Below, one piece after another: positions 21,966 through 30,638 of a DNA stretch of 30,638 nucleotides. Position 1 is the stretch's first letter, and each line of letters begins with the position of its first letter. Made by a program: the position numbers and the translations under genes. The stretch comes from Hirudo medicinalis (taxonomy: Eukaryota > Annelida > Clitellata > Hirudinida > Hirudinidae). The stretch covers positions 7,343 to 37,980 of the forward strand of contig MPNW01000913.1 of NCBI GenBank assembly GCA_011800805.1, written 5' to 3'. Below the pieces are notes generated by a model. It was not told where the DNA came from, did not search any database, and worked only from the letters and a program-made list of their open reading frames with translations.

Positions 21966-22701
21966 GTCACCAACCGGTACGATGGCTGTCCTAGCACCCA
22001 AAGGATCACCGATGACAGCCCCAGTGACGAACCCCTGTTGCACGCTGCCAACGAATCTGAAGTCCTTCCAGTCCCCTCCTCCCGCCCTCCCTCCGGCCAA
22101 AGACACGATGCTGCCACTGCGTTTGGCCAACTCCAGCGCCTCCTTCCTCTTCATGGCTTTTTCTCTCCTCATCTGATCCTTGTAGTACTCGGCGAAGTTG
22201 TTCACAATGATGGGGATCGGCAGGGCCACCACCAGAACCCCGCACACGCAGCAGGCCGCACCCACCACCTTACCCCACAGGGTCGTCGGGCACATGTCCC
22301 CATAACCCACGGTCGTCATAGTGATGGCTGCCCACCAGAAAGTCTCCGGTATCGAGTGGAAGTCGGTGTTCTTTTCGTCCTTCTCGGCGAAATAAGCGAG
22401 ACTGGAGAAGACGAGGATGCCGATGGCAAGGAACATCATCAGTAGACCGAGTTCCTTGTAGCTCCGTTGCAGCGTGTAGCCGAGCGACTGAAGTCCGGTG
22501 GAGTGTCTGGCCAGTTTGAGAATGCGCATGATCCTCATGACCCGGAATATTTGAACGACCCTGCGTACGTTTTGGAACTGTTCGGTGCTTTTGTTGGATT
22601 CGAGCAACATCAGTGACACGTAGTAAGGTAGGATGGCCAGCAGGTCGATGAAGTTCATGGCACCCTTGAGGAAGATTAACTTGCTCGGGGAGGCCCATAG
22701 C
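21966..22701 (-). CDS. Shab: Kv2 (Shab/KCNB) potassium channel exon: S2-S3 linker to S6 and proximal C-tail
   Basis: The leading G completes an Arg codon from the S1-S2 exon, then [13 protein letters not shown]. Next come S3 ([20 protein letters not shown]), S4 with regularly spaced arginines ([20 protein letters not shown]), the Kv2-typical [11 protein letters not shown] and [14 protein letters not shown] (S5), the pore with filter TVGYGD at 22296-22313, and S6 with the gate [13 protein letters not shown]. The tail starts [20 protein letters not shown], close to the conserved Kv2 RREAL..AKR..GSIVS segment, which identifies the subfamily. Function: tetrameric voltage-gated delayed-rectifier K+ channel in the plasma membrane. 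After GSIVSL the sequence is lineage-specific. The 3' boundary is uncertain: GAC|GTGATG fits the phase of the next exon, while CCG|GTTGGT and TTG|GTGACG are alternatives. An ATG within the exon is not a start. Confidence 0.95.
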
Positions 22702-22903
22702 CTGATTGATGATGATGATGATGATAATGATAATGATGATGATGATGGTGGCGGTGATAGTGACGGTGATGATGATGATGACGAACATGGTGGAGTGAGT
22801 TATGATGGCGATGAAAGGTGCTGTAAGGTAAGCAGGCCTCATTGTCACATTCTCACATCAGTAGTTCAACTTTTATTTCCTCATCACAAGTGCACTCTGT
22901 CGT

Positions 22904-23035
22904 CTCTATGTTGTGTCTATGTTGTGTCTATGTTGTGTCTATGTTGTGTCTATGTTGTGTCCATGTTGTGTCTATGTTGTGTCTATGTTGTGTCTATGTT
23001 GTGTCTATGTTGTGTCTATGTTGTGTCTATGTTCT
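22904..23035 (+). repeat. 11-bp minisatellite, about 12 copies
   Basis: The unit is TGTCTATGTTG, nearly perfect, with one CCATG variant in the middle. Eleven is not a multiple of three, so all three plus frames pass through the same unit and give MLCLCCVYVVS-like frames. It lies inside a channel intron. Confidence 0.95.
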
Positions 23036-23389
23036 CTGCACTGTGAATTCGAAGTTGCAGTTGTGCAACAACACCACACTTCACCGTCATTCTACGACTG
23101 TTATTCCAAGTAATTTGATTGTTTTGATAATTAAGAAATTTGTTCCAATATGCTGATGAAATACAAACCAAAAAATATGCGTTGATGGAGCACATCCACT
23201 TATGAAGAACGCTTGTGGTGCTTTATAAATGAACTTTTTTTCGGCCACAAAAACATTAACAAAACATTAACAAAAGGAATCGTTCGAAAAACTCCGAAAG
23301 GTTTAGTGTCCGCGTAAGTGTCCGAGATCTCCATGGATATGAAAATTAAGAGAACAAGCCGCAATACAAAATGTCAATCGTACCGAACG

Positions 23390-23850
23390 ACATCAACCAT
23401 TAATTCCCCATCACAGCCAGAGATGTGGTCCTCTTTCTTCGATGACACCTGTGAGTCCTCCACATCTTGTAGCTCTGATTGAGAACAGAAGTTACGATGT
23501 TCGTAAGGCCTGTCCTTGGAACACCTCAATCTTTCGAAAATCTAAACGATTTTTGGGACATCACTCTTCTCCAGTTGCAAATAAATGCTCCAACATTTGC
23601 AGCAATCTCAACTGGAGCACTTCTCAGCATCCATGCGTGCATATCTTGAGTGTCATGTTTCAAGACTTTTTTTTCTCATAACAACATAATGCCTCTCGTG
23701 TCTTGCGCCATCCGTTCTTGGGCATTTCTGGATCACGTGCCCCAGCGACTCAAAGGATCGACAACCCTCACCACATCCCCTGGGAGCCTGCCGGTTCCAT
23801 CTTGAAGCTCTAAGCCTGCATTGCAGTGCAGCATCTCGGGCATTATTATT
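23390..23850 (-). mobile_element. Degenerate LINE fragment (C-terminal part of an RLE-type retrotransposon protein)
   Basis: From about 23850 to 23653 the minus frame reads CGEGCRSFESLGHVIQKCPR followed by TDGARHERHYVVM. The spacing C-x3-C-x7-H-x4-C and the CPRTDGARHERH context are characteristic of the C-terminal zinc knuckle before the restriction-enzyme-like endonuclease of R2/NeSL-type LINEs. Further down, in shifted frames, pieces such as GAFICNWRR and LTNIVTSVLNQSYKMWRTHR fit the region after it. Stops and frameshifts show the copy is dead, and its 5' part is missing. The clade assignment is from motif memory only. Confidence 0.6.
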
Positions 23851-23854
23851 ATTA

Positions 23855-23888
<34 letters not shown>

Positions 23889-23945
23889 CATCGTCGTCGT
23901 CGTCATCATCATCATCATCATCATCATTATTATTATTATTATTAA
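23840..23945 (+). repeat. (ATT)n-(ATC/GTC)n-(ATT)n compound microsatellite
   Basis: ATT units flank a central block of ATC and GTC. It abuts the truncated 5' end of the LINE fragment on its left. Confidence 0.9.
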
Positions 23946-24078
23946 CACAACAACATTTATCAGATTGGCACATCGAATGAAACCAACAGCGCGTTGATTC
24001 CTTCGCTAATGAGGCCATAAGTTTGAATGCCACTCAAACAATGCGATGATGCTACCAAATGAGGTTGAATGAACTCAC

Positions 24079-24251
24079 CTGAGGATGTACTCAAGCGTGA
24101 ACCATCCGATGCATGCCGCTTCTATGGCGACCAGGTGCTCGTTGTCGGTGGCATTACCGTGTTTGTCCCTGCCTTGGATGGAAGGAATGGTGTTGAGTGT
24201 GAGAGCGATGGTCGATATGACGATGAAGAGAACGCTGATGATGGCTATCAG
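24079..24251 (-). CDS. Shab: Kv2 (Shab/KCNB) channel exon: S1 to S2
   Basis: The acceptor TGTCTGCTTACAG|CTG is one of the few in this gene with an ordinary pyrimidine tract; the donor AG|GTGAGT is phase 2. It encodes S1 ([20 protein letters not shown]), the outer S1-S2 loop ([20 protein letters not shown], with an NAT glycosylation-type site) and S2 ([18 protein letters not shown]). The STIALTLNT run and the TDN..L..VE..CI.WFT.EY.LR pattern are those of Kv2. Both ends join neighbouring exons in frame: AAR|LIAII upstream and YILR|LWASP downstream. An ATG seen upstream in this frame lies in the intron and is not a start. Confidence 0.95.
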
Positions 24252-24509
24252 CTGTAAGCAGACATCAATAAGCACAATTTAACAAATGGTAAAAATAAAT
24301 TTAGTCGTTAAAATTGTAAACATTGATTTATGATTGAAAATATGTAAATTATGATTTAATTGATAAACAGTGATAATTATGACGACAAACGTCAGTTTTA
24401 ATTTCAAAACGAGCACAAAGTGCTTTAATTCTGATTTATTGGAGTTGGAAATTAAAATGTCACCAGGTTTAGATCGCATCACGTGCTCTGATGATGATGA
24501 TGATCATTA

Positions 24510-24789
24510 TCATCATTATTATTTATTTATTTATTTATTTATTATTAAACATCAAACTGAAGGGTCCTTGGGACCACTAACACAAGTCTGTACAATTTAC
24601 ACACAAAAAGAACAACACAAGGTCCGAATGTCAGGATAATCAGGTATATGTTAAGAAATTATTAAAGTCAAAGTCGCGTATTAGCGCATTAAAACGAGAA
24701 ATTGTATTTGAGTTCACGACTTCACTGGGCAGTGCATTCCATGGTTTAACGATCCTATTGCAGAAAGAATATTTGGCAACGTCTGTTGA

Positions 24790-24790
<1 letters not shown>
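24510..24790 (-). mobile_element. 5'-truncated non-LTR retrotransposon 3' end
   Basis: On the minus strand from about 24790 the frame reads TDVAKYSFCNRIVKPWNALP, then SEVVNSNTISRFNALIRDFD and NNFLTYT before a TGA near 24645. The pattern F.NRIV..WN.LP.EVV....I..F...I is the usual C-terminus of jockey/CR1-type LINE reverse transcriptase proteins. About 110 bases of untranslated sequence follow, ending in an ATAA-repeat tail at 24520-24545. The copy is cut off at its 5' side against an ATT array, the usual result of incomplete target-primed reverse transcription. The element is inactive; clade is tentative. Confidence 0.65.
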
Positions 24791-24833
<43 letters not shown>

Positions 24834-25522
24834 AACGATAGAGATAATGTTAATAATATTAGTAATAATAACAACGATGATAATAATAATAACAGTAATA
24901 ACAGTAATAACAGTAATAATAATAATAATGCAATTATAAATATGGTATTACAGTATTAAGGTTTTCGCGAGTTCTCTAAAGTGGTCGATAATACATTTTG
25001 TACCCCCAAGTCTCCATGGAGACGTGAATGTTGACCGTAGTTCATGTTAATTATGAGGAACTAAAAAAAACTATTAACTTAAGTAAAACTACATTAAAAC
25101 TAAATTATTCCAAATTCCTTAAAAAAAACTGACTAAAATAAAATAATAAAATAAAAATAAATATAATAATAATATAATAAATATAATAATAATATAATAA
25201 ATATAATAATAATAATATAATAAAATAAAACTAAAAAAGTGAAAAACTAAAACATAAACAACGAAAATAAGTGTCGAACTAAAAATTCAGTTTCATGAAT
25301 CCAAATTTGTAAAGTTGTGGAAAGAATATTCTGTCCAGGGTCTTTACTTCTGTTCTTTGCTTTAGTCTACTTATCTTTTTCCGCTCAAAGTAAGGTTTAC
25401 ATGGCAGTCCCACATGGTCTAATGGTTCTAATGGTTATAATGGTTGTAATGGTTGTAATGGTTAGCATGGATTCGATTCACCGTCCTAATCATCCAGATA
25501 TGTAACGTTAATAAACAACAAA

Positions 25523-25591
25523 GGACAAAGTCTAGTGGTTAGGATTCCAGCCTTTCACGCCAGCGGCCAAGGTTCGATTCCCGGTGTGGGA
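25523..25591 (+). pseudogene. tRNA-Glu(TTC)-like pseudogene or SINE head
   Basis: GTCTAGTGGTTAGGATTCC (A box and D arm), the anticodon loop CTTTCAC with TTC, and GGTTCGATTCCCGGTGTGGGA (B box, T arm and 3' acceptor strand) match animal tRNA-Glu closely. The 5' acceptor strand does not pair with TGTGGGA, and two pairs are lost in both the anticodon stem and the T stem. It is therefore a tRNA-derived relic and not a working tRNA. Both internal promoter boxes remain good, so it could still be bound by TFIIIC. Confidence 0.7.
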
Positions 25592-28260
25592 ACACGTGTT
25601 TTATATTTTTCTATCGTACGAAGTATGGCTGCATTTTCTGTATGATGGAGCTGCTAACATATCTCAATGCCACGTAAAGACCACTGGCTCAGACGATGCT
25701 ATTTGCGGTAAAATGATATATCTGGGAAAAAGCTGCAAATCCCAAGGCACATTTGAAAAACCAACATCGTACAGTTTGTGGGGAGTTGGAGAAAGCAGAG
25801 TAAAGAGCAGGAATCAGTCTCAGATCTGACTTTGGATTTCATGGTTAAGCCCAAGAAGCAACCACAAGAAATCACTGTCTTGTTGAGTTTGATTGTTAAT
25901 GAACGCAAAAGTCCATATTTAAAGTTTCATAAGTTCTCTCGATGATAACTAAAAGCTAACAAATTCAAACTATGACTGAATTAAAACTACATAATCATAA
26001 CTATAACTAACAAAAGCGGAACTAAAATAACTGATGTTGACACTCAAATGATACGATTGTAAATTGAAAACCTCAACATTACAAATTATAAATGCAATAT
26101 TATTTAGAAATATTATACATTCACAACAGGGGTTTCGGCGACCGCCCCCTCCCCAGCTAAGCCACTGATTGAGAGGGAATGTTTGGTCGTGTTTAACTTG
26201 ATTGGATTCTGTGGTTGAATTCTTGTGAGGCTCAAAGTTGACAACAACGTTGGCAACAATTTGAGAACAAATTTCACGAGGGCAGCACTGCACATCCTCT
26301 CTGTGTTGTTCAGACTTGAACAACCTCGCTTACTCTCCTTCTTTCCATTTTCTGGTCCTGGGGATGATTTCGAGTCCTGAACGACCAATAATGCTTTGAT
26401 TGTTTTGAAAGGCTGAGAAAATAAAAATAATATAATTATAAATAAATATGTAATAAATTATAACAGAAATTAAAATTACAATTTTAAATAAATATTATAA
26501 ATTAATATTAGCAATTGTGTTATTATTGTTATTATTATTATTAATCTTTCATTCTGCGTGTACTTGTCATAAAATAAATAACAACTGGATTACATCATCT
26601 TCGTCCTTCAAAGAATCTGATTGGTTGTCTACTACTGACCCAATTCTTGTGATTTGTCGGTCACAAACTGGCCTACTTTCGCATAATTCTTTGACCTACG
26701 TGACCCAAAAACATCGGGATCTAATAACCAATCGGTACTTTCTCCTGGTGGTTGTTATTAAGATGGCTAAGAGAAATGTTCTCTGAATATTTGTCATCCT
26801 CATTTTATTTATTTCAATTCACCGCTGATAGAAATTTGTGCAAAACTTGCAAAAAATAAAACAGCATGCTTAACAATAAGCAGTAATGATAAATTAATTA
26901 AGAATATCGAAATGCTTTCAATTAATAATCAATTAATAATAATCAGTGGGTTGACAAACATAGTTTGAAAGAAGAACGTGCAGGTGATCAGACGTCCTCA
27001 CGAGGAAATGCAATGTTGCGACGACAAGTTGTTGAAGAAATGCAATCTATCACATTATTTCAAACTAGTTTTTTAAACCGGCTCCTCCAGCGATTCATCC
27101 CCTTATTATTTACGTCCTTCGAATACAGCCAGTTACTCGCCCTCAGCGAACTGAGTGATTTAGGACGGTGCTCTCGCAACCCTTACTGCCACCGTCAGAG
27201 AAGTCTCAACAATCAGACCTCGCAGGAGCACACTGCTCCTTGCTTTCAGTAGCTCTCGAGTTTAAAACTCGTATGCGATTTTGGAAAACTTCAAAGTTGG
27301 AGAACTTGAAAGTTGAAATTCGAAAATAGCACAGTTGACCTACGAATGGCATTAAGAATGACGTGTGCAAATTTCAAGCCAATAACGTTCACCGTTTGGG
27401 AGGAGTTCTTGGGACAGACAAACACACACATGTATTTTCCGTTTTACATTATAGATAGAAGAAGATATAACGCACTAACGCACTGAGGCACAGGGATTTA
27501 TTTTCCCCTCACCAAATTCTAAGGACATCCCCCATTTGGAGAGGAAGGGGTTTACACTTCCAAGCAGCCAGACACTCCTAACTTGTAAATAAAGAAGAAG
27601 TTGGCTCAATTTTCAAACTAAGAAAATGGCATCAGTTTTTCTTTGTAAACTTTGTGAGAACTTTCAATTAAATTTTTCAATTCTTTTGTGCGACAACACG
27701 TGATTATTAATCACACGACGCACACAAACACGTTCGTCTTCAAACCCTGCAATCATCCGGATGACCTCATCTCTCCGGAATATGCCGTTGTCATGACAAC
27801 GAGGTGATTCATTGCGCCAATCCTTTGAATTAAACAAACACAAGTGGATGGGTGGACGAGTGAGGGACGAATGAATCCATTCAATTGCACCGAGCAGTCA
27901 AATGTGAAAAGTACTTCTGGGATCTTTTCAAAATTTAATTTCAACCAGACGTCCAAGTTCAGAGCCGTCAATCAATCATCAAATATTGGCACGCTGGTGA
28001 TGATAATGATGACGACGATGATGATGACGACGATGATGATGACGATGATGATGATGATGACAAATGAGAATATTATGTAGATGCTAGTATCGTTAGATGT
28101 GAATGATGTTGTTGATGAGATCCTGTACGTGATCGTTGTACATACGAATGTTGTACTTACGATCGTTGTACTTACGAATGTTGCGTAGCCACGGGGGAAG
28201 AGGGAATCGACCAATTTTAAAATCCTGTCCATGGCACTGGTTACGGAAAAACATTTCATG

Positions 28261-28551
28261 GAATATATTGGATATATTGGATGTATTGGATATATTGGAT
28301 ATATTGGATATATTGGATATATTGGATATATTGGATATATTGGATGTATTGGATGTATTGGATATATTGGATATATTGGATATATTGGATATATTGGATA
28401 TATTGGATATATTGGATATATTGGATGTATTGGATATATTGGATGTATTGGATATATTGGATATATTGGATATATTGGATATATTGGATATATTGGATGT
28501 ATTGGATATATTGGATATATTGGATATATTGGATGTATTGGATATATTGGA
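28261..28551 (+). repeat. 9-bp minisatellite GGATATATT/GGATGTATT, about 32 units
   Basis: About 32 head-to-tail 9-bp units. Most are GGATATATT and about eight are GGATGTATT, one transition apart. Variants sit at irregular intervals, twice adjacent. Because 9 is a multiple of 3 and no unit contains a stop in four of the six frames, the array gives long false open frames (YIG, ILD, WIY and SNI repeats). Confidence 0.95.
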
Positions 28552-28654
28552 CACTACTTGATGGACAGTGATGTCTTCAAAGCATTACATAATAACATTA
28601 ATAAGCAATACTAACAAATAGAAGAAGTTCTGACAATTATCAACACTCAATTAT

Positions 28655-28780
28655 CTTTCCAATATATTATTATTATTATAATATATTCCAATATTATTAT
28701 TATTATTATAATATATTCCAATATTATTATTATAATATATTCCAATATTATTATTATAATATATTCCAATATTATTCAAT
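28655..28780 (+). repeat. AT-rich tandem repeat of CCAATATT(ATT)nATAATATATT units
   Basis: Five copies of a 24-30-base unit that begins CCAATATT and ends ATAATATATT. They differ only in the number of internal ATT triplets, so this is a microsatellite nested in a minisatellite. Confidence 0.85.
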
Positions 28781-29217
28781 TAGTTTTCTTGTGTTCACTT
28801 GTAATAATTCTTTTGTAAATATTTATTGTAAATTTGAAATGTAAACATCTGAAATGTGTGATATTTAAAATAATTTTTAAATAAATATTTTTATTTCAAA
28901 TCCGTGTTCAACGATCGGAGAAGTTTCTTGAAGTTGAATTCGTGTTTGAAAATTCATTCGGAATTTAAAAAAATCTGACGTTACAACTTAGTCACGTGAT
29001 TCATGAAGATGATGTCATCACGATGTCAGATGATGCTGGTTGATGACGTTTGGTGGTTAGTAACGGTTACTAATGGTTACTAATGGTGGTGATGATGATG
29101 ACGATGATAAATATTTCATACGAAAAAAACAAAATTAAATTTTCTATTAAATGAGCTATGTGTTTACTCCCGTACGATGATAAGTTAATATTTATGTTGT
29201 TATAGATGTTATTATTA

Positions 29218-29251
<34 letters not shown>

Positions 29252-29710
29252 TGACTTTTTTAAGAAAGCAAATATTTATGCTGCAGAAATAAACAATCTG
29301 TCGATCCCAGAAATCAAAAAAGAACTTCAAGCGTCGATGATGACGACGACGATGATGGAGAGGGGGCGGACGTTGAAGGTGAGATGATGAAAATTGAGGA
29401 GAGAGAGCCATGGTCCACTGCACGAAGCACAAACAAGACGGATCAATAAAAGCGTGTACAACACCACGGTACTGTTCCGTCCGTGTAACTTATTCATGCA
29501 ATGTTCGTGCAGTCATCGATAACAAGAAACACGGCTTCATAAAATATTCAATCAACATTTGCTCCTTCATCGCGTGATCCATTCTTCCGCCACAACAATT
29601 CATCAATCGAATGATTTTCTTTGCTTTCGAATTCGGGACCTACCGAAGACATATCGATATCTTCAATGGTTTCTGTTTCATTAATTCGTTCGTTCGTTCG
29701 TTCGCTCGCA

Positions 29711-29741
29711 CGCTCACTCACTCACTCACTCACTCACTCAC
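29711..29741 (+). repeat. (CACT)n microsatellite forming a splice donor
   Basis: On the coding strand of the channel gene this is (GTGA)n starting exactly at the exon end, AGG|GTGAGTGAGTGA. The donor consensus GTGAGT therefore recurs every four bases. Confidence 0.9.
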
Positions 29742-29882
29742 CCTGGCTGCCATTGATGTCTGTGGCTTTTCCAAAAGATCCCAGAGTTTCTTCTGCCACC
29801 TAGTACACGACCCTGTACCAAAATCCTCAACTGCAACCTTCGTCAGCAGACTGTCAGCCTCCTTCCTCATTTCGTCCATCAC
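29742..29882 (-). CDS. Shab: Kv2 channel exon: T1-S1 linker
   Basis: This 141-nt, 47-codon exon begins [15 protein letters not shown] and ends [17 protein letters not shown], matching the conserved EE/KREAE and [12 protein letters not shown](K/R) linker of Kv2 channels that leads into S1. The acceptor is GATGAACAG|GTG, phase 0. The donor AGG|GTGAGTGAGTGA lies inside a (GTGA)n microsatellite, so the consensus GTGAGT is repeated several times in register. The exon joins the T1 exon as KEQ|VMDEM, without gap against vertebrate Kv2, and S1 as AAR|LIAII. Confidence 0.93.
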
Positions 29883-29909
29883 CTGTTCATCATCTCATTG
29901 TCATCATCG

Positions 29910-29942
<33 letters not shown>

Positions 29943-29943
29943 C
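29883..29943 (-). other. 61-nt Kv2 intron consisting of (ATG)n between 12-bp direct repeats
   Basis: The coding strand opens GTGATGATG, runs in ATG/ACG triplets and closes GATGATGAACAG. The string GAACAGGTGATG is present at both splice junctions (plus-strand 29938-29949 and 29877-29888), exactly 61 bases apart. There is no pyrimidine tract before the acceptor. Read through unspliced, the frame stops at a TGA within the intron; spliced, the protein is collinear with other Kv2 channels. Confidence 0.8.
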
Positions 29944-30103
29944 CTGTTCCTTGAGTTGGTGGTACCTATGTTGACAACATGACTCGAGATACAGCTCGTC
30001 TATGTTCCAATATTCGAGGTCATCGCTAAATGAAAGGACGCACATGTCCTCGACCAGGTGTAACTTACCTGTCCTGTAGAAGTTCAGGATGCTCGAGAAG
30101 GAC
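29944..30103 (-). CDS. Shab: Kv2 channel exon: second half of the T1 tetramerisation domain
   Basis: The acceptor CATCATAAACAG|G has an (ATC)n array as its upstream tract. The leading G ends a codon begun on an exon beyond the window. The exon reads [20 protein letters not shown], then [20 protein letters not shown] and [13 protein letters not shown]. The motif H-x5-C-x20-CC is intact (HLVEDMC to ESCC). It is the zinc-binding signature at the T1 interface of Kv2, Kv3 and Kv4 channels and is missing from Kv1. The donor CAG|GTGATG is phase 0. T1 drives subfamily-specific tetramer assembly on the cytoplasmic side. A second, perfect donor string CAGGTAAGT lies inside the coding sequence at 30063-30071. 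Confidence 0.94.
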
Positions 30104-30109
30104 CTGTTT

Positions 30110-30156
<47 letters not shown>

Positions 30157-30545
30157 CTTTGATGACGACAACGACGATGATGACGATCATGATGATGATG
30201 ACGACGACAACGATGATGATGATTTAGTTGACATATAACATAGCTTTTGTAACGTGACTAATTTAACATAAGGACTCATCATCATCTATCGCCATCAAAA
30301 GGCTTTTTAAGACATCATTGCCCACTGGTGCCATCAGTATCATCGTCGTCGTCATCGTCGTCATCATCGTCATCATCATCGTTATCATCATCGTTATCAT
30401 CATCGTCGTCGTCATCGTCGTCATCATCGTTATCATCATCGTTATCATCATCGTCGTCGTCATCGTCGTCATCATCGTTATCATCATCGTCATCATCATC
30501 GTCGTCATCATCGTCGTCATCATCGTCGTCGTCATCGTCGTTATC

Positions 30546-30614
<69 letters not shown>

Positions 30615-30638
30615 GTCATCATCGTCGTCATCGTCATC
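30104..30638. repeat. GAT/ATC repeats with a 48-bp higher-order unit, inside the Kv2 gene
   Basis: (GAT)n at 30109-30154 abuts the T1 exon acceptor. More GAT/GAC sequence follows to 30225, then about 90 bases of unique sequence (30226-30330). From 30340 to the window end the DNA is ATC, GTC and TTA triplets in which a block of about 48 bases (16 triplets) recurs two to three times between 30400 and 30545. The upstream T1 exon(s) must lie beyond the right edge. Confidence 0.85.

Larger units (their letters stand above)
22702..24078 (-). other. Kv2 intron with minisatellite, microsatellites and a LINE fragment
   Basis: A 1377-nt intron from GTGAGT (24078) to ATCATCATCAATCAG (22702). In plus-strand order it holds (GAT)n at 22707-22747, an 11-bp minisatellite at 22904-23035, a degenerate LINE fragment at about 23390-23850 and ATT/ATC arrays at 23840-23945. 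The acceptor's pyrimidine tract is the (ATC)n array. Confidence 0.8.
24252..29741 (-). other. Large Kv2 intron (5.5 kb) full of repeats and element fragments
   Basis: Plus-strand order: a LINE 3' end with ATAA tail (24510-24790), (ATT)n at 24788-24832, ATAAT-type repeats (24840-24930 and 25141-25225), a tRNA-Glu-like pseudogene (25523-25591), a GGTTATAATGGTTGTAATGG repeat (25422-25465), unassigned sequence 25600-27460, (GAT)n at 27997-28062, a 9-bp minisatellite (28261-28551), AT-rich tandem repeats (28655-28780), (ATT)n at 29205-29250 and (CACT)n against the donor (29711-29741). Bases 27330-27460 resemble a retroelement 3' end. No exon of this or another gene was found inside. Confidence 0.6.

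Noticed and set aside
22038..22445. Plus-strand and other-frame open frames over the channel exon
   Set aside because: They are shadows of the GC-rich Kv2 coding exon on the minus strand.
22633..23156. Plus-strand MLCLCCVYVVS-repeat open frames
   Set aside because: They come from the 11-bp minisatellite and lie antisense to the Kv2 gene, mostly in its intron.
26113..26388. Minus-strand open frame with SKSSPGPENGKKESKRG
   Set aside because: It is partly protein-like but has no splice context and no recognisable family, and it lies inside the large Kv2 intron; more likely part of an old repeat.
27753..27971. Minus-strand open frame as an exon of the channel
   Set aside because: It has no similarity to any Kv2 segment, and the linker and S1 exons already join perfectly across this region.
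22904..28551. CRISPR-like arrays
   Set aside because: The 11-bp and 9-bp repeats have no spacers and the genome is eukaryotic.
28093..28614. Open frames of YIG, ILD, WIY and SNI repeats
   Set aside because: All derive from the 9-bp minisatellite, which is stop-free in four frames; there is no signal peptide, splice support or flanking coding sequence.

Overview
The window is a piece of an AT-rich, intron-bearing animal nuclear genome, probably an invertebrate. The protein-coding exons are animal families with GT-AG introns, separated by large amounts of simple-sequence DNA, above all (ATC)n/(GAT)n arrays. There is no sign of bacterial or organellar gene organisation. I cannot name the species or phylum.

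Left to right: (1) 1473-2145, minus strand: two phase-matched exons of an unrecognised small single-pass membrane protein. (2) 4332-7376, minus strand: two long exons of an unrecognised, probably nuclear protein carrying a PLDLTT motif and basic clusters. (3) 8861-12974, plus strand: a complete five-exon TRAPPC2L gene (TRAPP vesicle-tethering subunit); its last intron holds a decayed multi-copy transposase-like sequence. (4) 14671-30103, minus strand: a 5'-truncated Kv2 (Shab/KCNB) voltage-gated potassium channel gene. Its exons encode the second half of the T1 domain, the T1-S1 linker, S1-S2 and S2-S6 with the TVGYGD filter. One or two putative C-tail exons follow, the last ending at a real stop at 14671. 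The first T1 exon(s) lie beyond the right edge.

Gene 2 and TRAPPC2L are divergent across about 1.5 kb; TRAPPC2L and the channel gene are convergent across about 1.7 kb. The genes are not an operon and have no evident shared pathway.

Most remaining DNA is repeat: trinucleotide and tetranucleotide arrays, a 9-bp and an 11-bp minisatellite, a 48-bp higher-order repeat, SINE-like tails, two 5'-truncated LINE fragments in channel introns and a tRNA-Glu-like pseudogene. The most unusual property is that many inferred splice sites lie inside or directly against microsatellites. The clearest case is a 61-nt intron in the channel gene made almost entirely of (ATG)n and bounded by a 12-bp direct repeat that contains AGGT, as expected if the intron arose by local duplication inside an exon. 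All gene structures were read by eye from splice motifs, phase and family similarity; none is supported by RNA data.
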